Shown here: positions 7,387-13,425 of the stretch, piece after piece | Position numbering within the stretch: the first letter of the stretch is position 1 | How the letters are laid out: each line of letters opens with the position of its first letter | IMG/VR virus record: IMGVR_UViG_3300009159_000084 | Span: 1-56,816 of that record | Source: a virus | DNA: 56,816 nt | Reading direction: 5' to 3' (one strand) | Program-made: the position numbers and the translations under genes | The notes under the pieces: model-generated | The model's input: the letters and a program-made list of their open reading frames with translations, nothing else | The model's database searches: none | Told to the model about the DNA's origin: nothing

Positions 7387-7988
7387 CGCATCAAGGAAAC
7401 GTGTCGGTTCATTCGGAGGTGATGCTGCACGCTGTTGATCGTTTTTTGCAACGGAAACCGTTGCGGGTGCTCATTCTTGGTGTTGGCAATGGCGGATCAA
7501 TGCAGGTGTGGGAGAAAGTTTTACCTGAGGGTTCGACATTGCATGGCGTTGATATGAATCCCGCTTGCATCGATTTGGGTTTGAATGTTGTAGTTGGAGA
7601 TGCAAAAGATCGGACATGGGTAAGTCAGACGTTCAAAGGAAAATGGTTTGATTTAATTATTGATTCGACCGGGGAAATGGTGAATCACCTTTGGCCATAT
7701 TTAACGGTTAACGGACTCATGGTGTACGAGAATTATATCTTTAAGGATATGATCGAACTTGCTCACGCTATTGAGAATGAAAGTAAATCGTGGTTGCCTG
7801 TTGAAGAAATAATGCAGATCATGTGGTTCCCAAAAATTGCGGCTATTGAGAAACGAAATCCTCGGGTTGTCCCCTATCTTGATATTATTGTTGGAGCCCA
7901 TGATCCCATTGTTCCCGTGAGCAATTACATTGCGCGTGGAGCAAAACGTATTGCTCCAATAAAACCGGAGGCTGTTACTCCCGAGTAG
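7362..7988 (+). CDS. Class I SAM-dependent methyltransferase
   Basis: The 208-residue protein carries the SAM-binding loop LILGVGNGGSMQVW (residues 37-50), then GVDMNP (62-67), VVVGDAKD and FDLIIDST. This order matches class I methyltransferases, and the GVGNGGSMxxW form is typical of sugar- or antibiotic-modifying O-methyltransferase/CmcI-type proteins. GAGAGGTGAG upstream is a good Shine-Dalgarno within the end of the glycosyltransferase gene, so the two are coupled. It probably methylates the sugar handled by its neighbours, which is inference. Confidence 0.75.
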   Translation: MGYRAEWITHQGNVSVHSEVMLHAVDRFLQRKPLRVLILGVGNGGSMQVWEKVLPEGSTLHGVDMNPACIDLGLNVVVGDAKDRTWVSQTFKGKWFDLIIDSTGEMVNHLWPYLTVNGLMVYENYIFKDMIELAHAIENESKSWLPVEEIMQIMWFPKIAAIEKRNPRVVPYLDIIVGAHDPIVPVSNYIARGAKRIAPIKPEAVTPE

Positions 7989-7999
7989 GTGGGTTCTTC

Positions 8000-8014
8000 T
8001 GGCAAACTAGGGGA
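8000..8014 (+). promoter_or_regulatory. Possible extended -10 of the lysis cassette, leaderless-type
   Basis: TGGCAAACT at 8000-8008 fits TGn plus a one-mismatch -10 (CAAACT), ending exactly 6 bases before ATG 8015. Alternatively AGGGGA directly before the ATG could act as a close Shine-Dalgarno. Weak on its own, but the spacing agrees with other sites. Confidence 0.35.
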
Positions 8015-8422
8015 ATGATTTTCTCATCCGTTGTGTTGGCTGAAGTTGGTTTGCAAGACGGGTTTTCGTGGGAAGACATTGTTGCTTTTTCTATCGGGTT
8101 TATAGCCGTCATTACTGCTCTGGGAATGATTCACCGGGCTGTCGTCAAGCCGGCAATGCGTGAGTTTCGTGAGTTCAAAGATTGGCTTCGCAAATTTCAA
8201 AGAGATTGGGATGGCGAAGAGGCTTCACCGGGTAGAGATCGAGTCCCCGGGGTCATGGAACGCCTTAATCGCGTGGACGGTGAACTGCAGCGCAATGGCG
8301 GAAATTCGGTGAAAGACAAAGTAATTGAGGCGTCGGAACAGATCGGCGTTCTTGAAGAACGTGTCGGTGTCATTGAGGCCCGTCAAATAGAAATACAGGA
8401 AGTAGTAAATAAGAAGTCGTAA
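8015..8422 (+). CDS. DUF2746-like membrane protein with coiled coil
   Basis: The 135-residue protein has one membrane segment (about residues 22-42, IVAFSIGFIAVITALGMIH), a basic linker and a C-terminal coiled-coil-like stretch (EQIGVLEERVGVIEARQIEIQEV). Size, topology and place at the head of the lysis genes match DUF2746 proteins of actinobacteriophages, which may assist holin or envelope disruption. Its function is not proven in the family as far as I know. Confidence 0.7.
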   Translation: MIFSSVVLAEVGLQDGFSWEDIVAFSIGFIAVITALGMIHRAVVKPAMREFREFKDWLRKFQRDWDGEEASPGRDRVPGVMERLNRVDGELQRNGGNSVKDKVIEASEQIGVLEERVGVIEARQIEIQEVVNKKS

Positions 8423-8423
8423 A

Positions 8424-8451
8424 CACCCCCCGGTATGGGTAGAATCCGGGT
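8424..8451 (+). promoter_or_regulatory. Promoter with CCCCCCGG box, leaderless-type
   Basis: CACCCCCCGGTATGGGTAGAAT contains the family CCGG box and the -10 TAGAAT (8440-8445). The -10 ends exactly 6 bases before GTG 8452, predicting a transcript with no leader. There is no Shine-Dalgarno-like sequence between them. Confidence 0.5.
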
Positions 8452-8778
8452 GTGATTGATGAAACCCCAGAAACAAAGCCCCGCACTGTTAAGGCAAAGC
8501 CCGAGGATCAGCCCGTGAACCGGCGCTCAGAATTGGCATTGAAACTTAAGGGCGGTGGAATATCGTCGGGAGATCGAGGCCATCAGGTCGAAATTGTTCA
8601 GAAAGCCCTACTCACGTTAGGGTTTTATGACGGTCCCGCAGATGGCCGATATGGCATCGTATTAACCAAGGCAGTACGACAATTCCAATCAGCAAACAAT
8701 CTCCGCATTACCGGCGATGTTAATGTCGCAACGTGGGAACGATTGTTTGCTTCTATCGAAAGTGAGACCCATGTTTAG
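8452..8778 (+). CDS. Peptidoglycan-binding domain protein
   Basis: The 108-residue protein consists of a charged N-terminal tail and a PG_binding_1-type fold at about residues 40-102: GDRGHQVEIVQKALLTLGFYDGPADGRYG followed by TKAVRQFQSANNL and G..N..TWERLF. There is no enzymatic domain. It lies just before the holin and endolysin genes, so it may supply in trans the wall-binding function usually fused to an endolysin. No signal peptide is visible. The GTG start is chosen from the leaderless-type promoter directly before it. Confidence 0.85.
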   Translation: MIDETPETKPRTVKAKPEDQPVNRRSELALKLKGGGISSGDRGHQVEIVQKALLTLGFYDGPADGRYGIVLTKAVRQFQSANNLRITGDVNVATWERLFASIESETHV

Positions 8779-9001
8779 TAAACAATTCTGGAGGGACGCC
8801 ACAGAGCGTGCCCTCAAGACCGCAGCGCAAGCAGGCATTCTTGCCCTCGGAGCCGATCAGATTAACGTTCTTGGACTCGATTTGGTCAACATTTTTGGCT
8901 TTATGGTGGGTGGCGCTTTGCTGTCGTACTTGACTTCAATCGTGTCGATCAAGTTCGGCACCCCGGGAACACCGAGTCTTGTAAGCGGAGATAGCGAATG
9001 A
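8771..9001 (+). CDS. Holin (r1t-like)
   Basis: The 76-residue protein MFSKQFWRDATERALKTAAQAG... has a first hydrophobic stretch (ILALGADQINVLGLDLVNIFG), a second (FMVGGALLSYLTSIVSIKFG) and the GTPGTPSL tail typical of r1t-type holins in actinobacteriophages. The ATG at 8771 overlaps the end of the preceding gene by eight bases; an in-frame start further upstream would add an atypical extension. It would form membrane lesions that release the endolysin next door. Confidence 0.85.
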   Translation: MFSKQFWRDATERALKTAAQAGILALGADQINVLGLDLVNIFGFMVGGALLSYLTSIVSIKFGTPGTPSLVSGDSE

Positions 9002-9498
9002 AAACCATCCATGGCTGGGAAGTTATTGAAAAGGGTAACGATCCAAAGTTGAAGAATCTTTTAGTCCCGGGAACCGTCCGCCGGTTGAAGGTCCGCGCTG
9101 ATATTGGCGGTTACCTAATAGCATTCGCTTCAGAATTCCACACGTTGATTTCCCCTATTGACGTTGGTACTTATGACGATTGGGGCTGGTCACCTTTGCG
9201 TGACGGCCGTGCTTCAAGTTCCCCTTCCGATCATTGTGCCGGTGTGGCGATTGATTTGAATGCTACGACTACGGGCTCGCAATCCAAGAGCAATGTGTTC
9301 TGGGCCACTCACCCTAAAAAGGCTTTGGCCATGCGTGCTTTACTCAAAAAATACAACCTCATTGAATGGGGTGGCGATTACAAGCGCGTCTATGACCCTA
9401 TGCACCTGACGTTCAAAGAGGGCGTTAACGCTACAAAGGTAAAGGCCGATATGAAGCGTCTTGGAATTACTCCAAGTGGCATTATCAAAGCAGCCTAA
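8998..9498 (+). CDS. Endolysin, M15 peptidase (D,D- or L,D-carboxypeptidase type)
   Basis: The 166-residue protein has SDHCAGVAIDLN (residues 77-88), matching the SxHxxGxAxD zinc-binding motif (H79, D86) of M15 peptidases, and the downstream third ligand in DPMHLTF (H136). Such enzymes cleave peptidoglycan stem peptides. It is a bare catalytic domain without a wall-binding module; that module is encoded separately two genes upstream. The ATGA overlap with the holin supports coupled translation. It is followed by a strong hairpin. Confidence 0.9.
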   Translation: MKTIHGWEVIEKGNDPKLKNLLVPGTVRRLKVRADIGGYLIAFASEFHTLISPIDVGTYDDWGWSPLRDGRASSSPSDHCAGVAIDLNATTTGSQSKSNVFWATHPKKALAMRALLKKYNLIEWGGDYKRVYDPMHLTFKEGVNATKVKADMKRLGITPSGIIKAA

Positions 9499-9522
9499 CT
9501 GCTATATTTTCTCCGGGAAGCC

Positions 9523-9558
9523 TTGGGGCCCACTGATCTTCGGATTGGTGGGCCTCAA
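9523..9558 (+). terminator. UUCG-tetraloop hairpin after the lysis cassette
   Basis: The 36-base segment folds into a 16-bp stem (5' arm TTGGGGCCCACTGATC, 3' arm GATTGGTGGGCCTCAA, with two G-U wobbles and one mismatch) closed by TTCG. It lies 25 bases after the endolysin stop. The U-tract is poor (TGTATTTA), so termination may be partial or the hairpin may protect mRNA ends. Confidence 0.7.
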
Positions 9559-9567
9559 TGTATTTAG

Positions 9568-9603
9568 GTGGCGGTGCCCCATAAGACCCCAAATGGGACA
9601 CCG
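9568..9603 (+). other. Second hairpin in the lysis/replication boundary
   Basis: GGCGGTG and CACCGCC pair across a loop that also holds CCC/GGG, giving a 7-bp stem plus a short inner stem. A third weaker pairing (AGGCCC with GGGCCT) follows at about 9614-9641. The 9499-9749 gap therefore holds several hairpins and a promoter but no convincing gene. Confidence 0.4.
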
Positions 9604-9677
9604 CCTACTCCGGAGGCCCGTGGGAGAGGGGAGAGGTGGGCCTACAACGAAGTGAGGAAATTGTGTCACACTTCTCC

Positions 9678-9749
9678 ACCCACCCCGCTAGACATGAACA
9701 TAACGGGGGGTGTATGCTCTTGTTAACCCCAAAGCAAGGAGAGGAAAAA
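9678..9749 (+). promoter_or_regulatory. Promoter of the replication/recombination operon
   Basis: CACCCCG (9681-9687) and CGGGGGGTG (9704-9712) form the inverted C/G box seen at other promoters. It is followed by a TATGCT -10-like element at 9713-9718 and by a strong Shine-Dalgarno (AAGGAGAGG) before ATG 9750. It probably drives the forward genes from the Gam-like protein onward. Confidence 0.5.
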
Positions 9750-10304
9750 ATGACTGCAGAAATTAGCATTGACGAATTCGAAACAGAAACAATTCAAGAA
9801 GAGCGCGAACACTTCAAGATTGTTGACGACGCACAGGCCGCATGGGCAATGCGTAAACTGCTCGGCTACCAAAAGAAAATTGAAGAAAACAAAACCATCG
9901 CCGAAGCAGAATTACAACGCATCGACGCATGGCTAGACCACGTCAACTCAAAATTTGACAGCGACATCGGTTACTTTGAAGCCATCCTCGTGCAGTACGC
10001 ACGCAACGAGCGTGTGGTATCTGACCGAAAGACCATTGAAACGCCATATGGCAAGGTCAAGTCCCGTCAGACACAACCCAAGTACACGATTGACGAGACA
10101 GAGTTTCTTCCATGGGCTAAGGTTCATCGCCCTGAGTGGGTACAGACTTTCGAAAAGCCGGTTCTCGCTGAAATCAAAAAGCAGACAGAGATTGAACACA
10201 CAACAACGCTTGGCCCAATCGCCATGACCCCGGATGGAGAAATCGTTCCCGGTGTGCGAGTCGATCCCGCTGCCATTAACTTCACCGTGGAGGTAGACAA
10301 GTGA
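9750..10304 (+). CDS. Gam-like host-nuclease inhibitor
   Basis: The 184-residue acidic, helical protein has AAWAMRKLLGYQKKIEENKTIAEAELQRIDAWL followed by a long helix and an IETPYGKVKSRQTQPKY segment. This is the layout of Mu Gam-type proteins, which bind DNA ends and block RecBCD/AddAB-type nucleases. ATG 9750 is chosen for its strong Shine-Dalgarno. It overlaps by four bases the Rad52-like annealing gene, a natural partner since end protection favours annealing-based recombination. Confidence 0.75.
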   Translation: MTAEISIDEFETETIQEEREHFKIVDDAQAAWAMRKLLGYQKKIEENKTIAEAELQRIDAWLDHVNSKFDSDIGYFEAILVQYARNERVVSDRKTIETPYGKVKSRQTQPKYTIDETEFLPWAKVHRPEWVQTFEKPVLAEIKKQTEIEHTTTLGPIAMTPDGEIVPGVRVDPAAINFTVEVDK

Positions 10305-10933
10305 AAAGTAATCTGACTAGCGAGCAAATTAACGAACTAATTAAGCCCATCGACCCATCTCGCATTGGCCGTGACGGCAAGGGCTTTAGCCACGTCGAAG
10401 CGTGGGACGTGCGTAAGCGCATGATTCAAATCTTTGGGCCCGCTAACTGGAGTTCTGAGGTTTCGGACATGGAACTCATTTATGAGTCAGTCGACGAGTC
10501 AGGTTCTAAGCCACGTTACTCAGTGGCCTACCGGGCTCGCTGTGAGATTCGAGTTGACCGCCATGTCTACGCCGAATGGGCCGCCGGGGATGCCACAAAC
10601 TACCCAAGCCGCGCTGACGCCCACGATCAGGCTATCAAGACCGCTGAGTCGCAGGCTTTCAAACGTGCTTGCGTGAATCTCGGTGACCAATTCGGTCTCA
10701 GCCTGTACAAGGATGGGTCAGCGGAGGCCACAGTAGGCGAAATCGTGGGACAGGAGCACACTGACGCCATAAACGTGCCTATCTGGATGAGTTCCTTCGA
10801 ACAGGCTGAAAGCCTCTCAGGGCTCGATCTGATCACTTCTGAGATCAAGTCCGCTGACCTAGGCAAAAGCGACCGAGAAACCCTCATCGCGGGATTCCGT
10901 GCAGCAAAGGCCCGCATCGAGGCAGGACAGTGA
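10301..10933 (+). CDS. Rad52/22-like single-strand annealing protein
   Basis: The 210-residue protein contains FSHVEAWDVRKRMIQIFGPANWSSEV, YRARCEIRV and YAEWAAGDATNYPSRADAHDQAIKTAESQAFKRACVNLGDQFGLSLY. This is the core of phage Rad52-family annealing proteins, with the basic/aromatic AxxxxxxxAFKRAxxxxGxxxGxxLY region. It anneals complementary single strands during recombination or replication of concatemers. GTG start overlaps the Gam-like stop. The C-terminus (about 150-210) is helical and unassigned. Confidence 0.85.
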   Translation: MKSNLTSEQINELIKPIDPSRIGRDGKGFSHVEAWDVRKRMIQIFGPANWSSEVSDMELIYESVDESGSKPRYSVAYRARCEIRVDRHVYAEWAAGDATNYPSRADAHDQAIKTAESQAFKRACVNLGDQFGLSLYKDGSAEATVGEIVGQEHTDAINVPIWMSSFEQAESLSGLDLITSEIKSADLGKSDRETLIAGFRAAKARIEAGQ

Positions 10934-11682
10934 GCATTCAGCGCGTCCCCGAAACACCATTTGCACAGATCGCCAACGAAGCCCTACGCGACAGCCGCCT
11001 GTCGTTCAAGGCCCGTGGCCTTCTGGCAATGGTGCTCTCACACTCAGGTGAATGGACAGCGACACTTAAATGGTTGCAGTCACAATCAGAGAAAGACGGG
11101 CGCGAAGCGATACAGACGGCACTCAACGAACTTACTGAATATGGGTACCGTGAAGTGTTCAATGAACGCGACACCGATGGGGAAATTCGGACCATTGTTG
11201 TGTGGAGACACACTGCAGAAGTGCGGATTCCCCGGCCAACGGGAAACCCGGCCACCGGAAATCCCGGCCGCCGGGAAACCCGTGGGGCATTAGAACACCA
11301 TCCTTCAGAACACTATTTATCAGAACACAATAAAGAACTCTCCATCATCGACGAGTCGACGACGGCGTTCGAATGTTTCTGGAATATTTATCCCCGCAAG
11401 GTAGGAAAAGACGCAGCAAGAAAAGCATTCCGTAAAGCAGCGACAGGAACTGACTGGAAAATCATTATTGATGGCGCACGCCGCTATGCTGCAGATCCAA
11501 ACCGCGAAGCAGAATTCACGGCACACCCCACAACGTGGATCAACGCCGGACGATGGAGCGACGAACCACTGCCAGCACGAGGCAACAAACAGCCCGCCTA
11601 CACGACGTACGCGCAAGCAGCAAACGACCTATACGACTTCAACGCCATGATCGAGATTGGACCATCAGATGACCCCTTCTGA
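10930..11682 (+). CDS. Replisome-organizer-like winged-helix protein
   Basis: The 250-residue protein has an N-terminal helix-turn-helix domain (RLSFKARGLLAMVLSHSGEW...LTEYGYRE). It then has a Pro/Arg-rich linker and a C-terminal domain with FWNIYPRKVGKDAARKAFRKA and AHPTTWINAGRWSDEP. This two-part layout is standard for phage replication-initiation/helicase-loading proteins: the N-terminal part binds origin DNA and the C-terminal part contacts the host helicase or its loader. GTG start overlaps the previous gene by four bases. Confidence 0.75.
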   Translation: MSIQRVPETPFAQIANEALRDSRLSFKARGLLAMVLSHSGEWTATLKWLQSQSEKDGREAIQTALNELTEYGYREVFNERDTDGEIRTIVVWRHTAEVRIPRPTGNPATGNPGRRETRGALEHHPSEHYLSEHNKELSIIDESTTAFECFWNIYPRKVGKDAARKAFRKAATGTDWKIIIDGARRYAADPNREAEFTAHPTTWINAGRWSDEPLPARGNKQPAYTTYAQAANDLYDFNAMIEIGPSDDPF

Positions 11683-12028
11683 AGCAGCAACAGTCCTTGC
11701 AGTCATCGTCAGCATCGACGCGAGACTCACCGCACGATCCAAAGAGGATGCAGAAAACCGCGCAAAGGCATGGGCACTCACTCTCGACACAGACATGCCC
11801 GTAGAACTCGCACGCGGCCTAGCACTCACTCACTACCGGGAATCAACCGATTCCCTCATGCCAGCATCCCTCAACCGGCTATGGCGCCAGCATCGTAAAA
11901 CCGTTAACGAAGCGCAGCGCATGATCATCGAAGCCGAATCACTACGCGAACAAGCAGAAATTGCCGTACCCATGCCAGAAAACTTCAAGACCCTCATCAA
12001 CGAGGCCATGGAAAAGATCGGACGATGA
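11669..12028 (+). CDS. Putative replication accessory protein
   Basis: The 119-residue helical protein starts MTPSEAATVLAVIVSIDARLTARS and has PVELARGLALTHYRESTDSLMPASLNRLWR. Proteins of this type commonly follow replisome-organizer genes in actinobacteriophages and may act as helicase-loading or primase-associated factors. ATG 11669, inside the end of the upstream gene, is chosen over an upstream TTG. No enzymatic motif is visible, and the function is inferred only from position. Confidence 0.65.
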   Translation: MTPSEAATVLAVIVSIDARLTARSKEDAENRAKAWALTLDTDMPVELARGLALTHYRESTDSLMPASLNRLWRQHRKTVNEAQRMIIEAESLREQAEIAVPMPENFKTLINEAMEKIGR

Positions 12029-12399
12029 AGGTAACCCAATCCGTACGGGATGCTGTACTTGCCAGAGCAAACTACCAATGCGAATACTGTCACGGCTCGC
12101 TGCACGCCATGAGTATCCACCACAGGCAACCACGCCAAATGGGCGGATCCAAAGGATCATTCATTAACGAAGCAGCAAACCTCCTTGCCCTATGCGGATC
12201 AGGAGTAACCGGCTGCCACGGAGAAGTGGAATCCAACAGGGCACGCGCATACGACCTCGGTCTACTCGTACATCGCGGCTACATCCCAGCCCACGTCCCC
12301 TACGCCGACAATCTCGGTCACTGGTGGCTACTCACCGAAGACACAAAAACGCCTATAGAATTCCCATTCATCCACACAACCCCCGGACTAACGAGTTGA
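12025..12399 (+). CDS. HNH endonuclease
   Basis: The 124-residue protein has CEYC (C19, C22), MSIHHRQPRQMGG (H32/H33), N52 and a second cysteine pair (C57, C64) followed by H65. This is a zinc-stabilised HNH fold with catalytic histidine in the HHR segment. ATGA overlap couples it to the preceding gene. Phage HNH enzymes near terminase genes can be required for packaging cleavage; the terminase begins about 2.2 kb downstream, so either packaging or recombination is possible. Confidence 0.85.
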   Translation: MKVTQSVRDAVLARANYQCEYCHGSLHAMSIHHRQPRQMGGSKGSFINEAANLLALCGSGVTGCHGEVESNRARAYDLGLLVHRGYIPAHVPYADNLGHWWLLTEDTKTPIEFPFIHTTPGLTS

Positions 12400-12445
12400 C
12401 CCCCGGTATGAGTAAGATAGCCCAAACCCCTTCGAGAGGAACACA
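12381..12445 (+). promoter_or_regulatory. Promoter before the small HTH gene
   Basis: ACCCCCGG occurs twice as a direct repeat (about 12379-12386 and 12399-12406) around TTGACC. A -10 TAAGAT (12413-12418) preceded by TATGAG follows, then a Shine-Dalgarno (GAGAGGAA) and ATG 12446. It belongs loosely to the CCCCGG promoter family, with the boxes direct rather than inverted. Confidence 0.45.
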
Positions 12446-12715
12446 ATGAGCACGATCCAACCCGCAGAAATGATAGACCTAGAGGAAATCAAATCCCTCA
12501 CCGAACTCATTCGCGGCCACCAACGCGCCATTGAAGAAATCTCTACCATCCGCCGCAACCTCATCCTCGGTGTACGCAATAAACGAATCACCTACCGGGA
12601 AATTGCTGCAGCAATGGAAGTAACCGAGCAATCCGTATACAAAATTCTTCGCCCATCCATCGCAACCGCTAAAGCAGCAGCAAAAGCCCAAGCAGAAGCA
12701 AACACAGGCGAATAA
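12446..12715 (+). CDS. Small helix-turn-helix protein
   Basis: The 89-residue acidic-to-neutral helical protein contains LRKRIT-like NKRITYREIAAAMEVTEQSVYKILRPS, a clear helix-turn-helix (about residues 47-72). An Ala/Lys-rich C-terminal helix follows. It has its own promoter and Shine-Dalgarno, unlike its coupled neighbours, suggesting a regulatory role. Targets unknown. Confidence 0.75.
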   Translation: MSTIQPAEMIDLEEIKSLTELIRGHQRAIEEISTIRRNLILGVRNKRITYREIAAAMEVTEQSVYKILRPSIATAKAAAKAQAEANTGE

Positions 12716-13120
12716 ATGCTCACCTTCACAGTAGACGGCGACCCAAAACCACAAGGATCCAAACGTGGTTTCGTCACCAAAACTGGAAGAGTAGCCATGG
12801 TCGAACAAGCAGGAAAACCCCTCAAAGACTGGCGCGAAAAAATTGCGTACACCGCACGGGCAGCCCGCATCGCCTCACATTGGGAACCATACGCCGACGG
12901 GGCCGTAGAAGTAGAAATAGTTTTCCGCATGAAACGGCCCCTCAAACCCAAGTTCCTCGTCCCAGCGGTACGCCCAGACCTCGACAAACTCGTCCGCTCA
13001 GTATTCGACGCCTGCACCACCGCACACATCTGGACAGACGACTCACAAGTGACCCACCTCACAGCAAGAAAAGAATACGGAACACCCGGAATCACGGTCA
13101 CGGTATGGATCAAGAAATAG
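12716..13120 (+). CDS. RusA-like Holliday junction resolvase
   Basis: The 134-residue protein begins with a beta strand and KPQGSKRGF, and has RPDLDKLVRSVFDA (D88, D90, K91) plus a later acidic pair in IWTDDSQV (D108-D109). These are the catalytic aspartate and lysine positions of RusA resolvases, which cut four-way junctions as dimers. It begins immediately after the HTH stop. It probably resolves replication/recombination intermediates before packaging. Confidence 0.9.
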   Translation: MLTFTVDGDPKPQGSKRGFVTKTGRVAMVEQAGKPLKDWREKIAYTARAARIASHWEPYADGAVEVEIVFRMKRPLKPKFLVPAVRPDLDKLVRSVFDACTTAHIWTDDSQVTHLTARKEYGTPGITVTVWIKK

Positions 13121-13218
13121 TCGTCTACTGCCAACGGTGCAAAGCACCCGAAGCAACCGTCTACAAAGGATGGGCACTCCTATGCCCACAATGCAAAGAA
13201 GACTCAGATGAAGAATAA
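13105..13218 (+). CDS. 37-residue zinc-ribbon protein
   Basis: MDQEIVVYCQRCKAPEATVYKG... ends LLCPQCKEDSDEE. The two CxxC pairs define a rubredoxin-like zinc knuckle. It overlaps the RusA gene by 16 bases and the next ORF by 11, so it belongs to a tightly packed series. Function unknown. Confidence 0.6.
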   Translation: MDQEIVVYCQRCKAPEATVYKGWALLCPQCKEDSDEE

Positions 13219-13342
13219 ACGCACCCTCCTTGAAGAACGCCTCCACCGTGCATCAATCATCAGTTGGATCATCATCGGTACAGTGATCACCACATGGGTA
13301 GGACTCATGATCACACTCATCACAATCAGGGAAAACACATGA
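13208..13342 (+). CDS. 44-residue single-span membrane protein
   Basis: After a basic N-terminus (MKNKRTLLEERLHR), a continuous hydrophobic span follows (ASIISWIIIGTVITTWVGLMITLITI) with a short charged tail. It overlaps its neighbours by ATGA-type junctions. It could be an accessory lysis or signalling peptide; no family recognised. Confidence 0.55.
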   Translation: MKNKRTLLEERLHRASIISWIIIGTVITTWVGLMITLITIRENT

Positions 13343-13425
13343 AAGAATTCTACGGACGCTGGAAATACTCCAAAAAGCGCGGGGCATGGATCTGGAAATG
13401 GAAAAAGCGTAAGGTCAACCCATGA
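13339..13425 (+). CDS. 28-residue basic peptide
   Basis: MKEFYGRWKYSKKRGAWIWK plus KKRKVNP is strongly basic and Trp-rich. The ORF is bounded by four-base overlaps with both neighbours, which supports it being translated. It could bind nucleic acid or serve only to couple translation to the ParB-domain gene. Confidence 0.45.
   Translation: MKEFYGRWKYSKKRGAWIWKWKKRKVNP

Noticed and set aside
9461-9655. Short forward frame across the end of the endolysin and the hairpins
   Set aside because: It runs through the UUCG hairpin and has no ribosome site or protein-like sequence.
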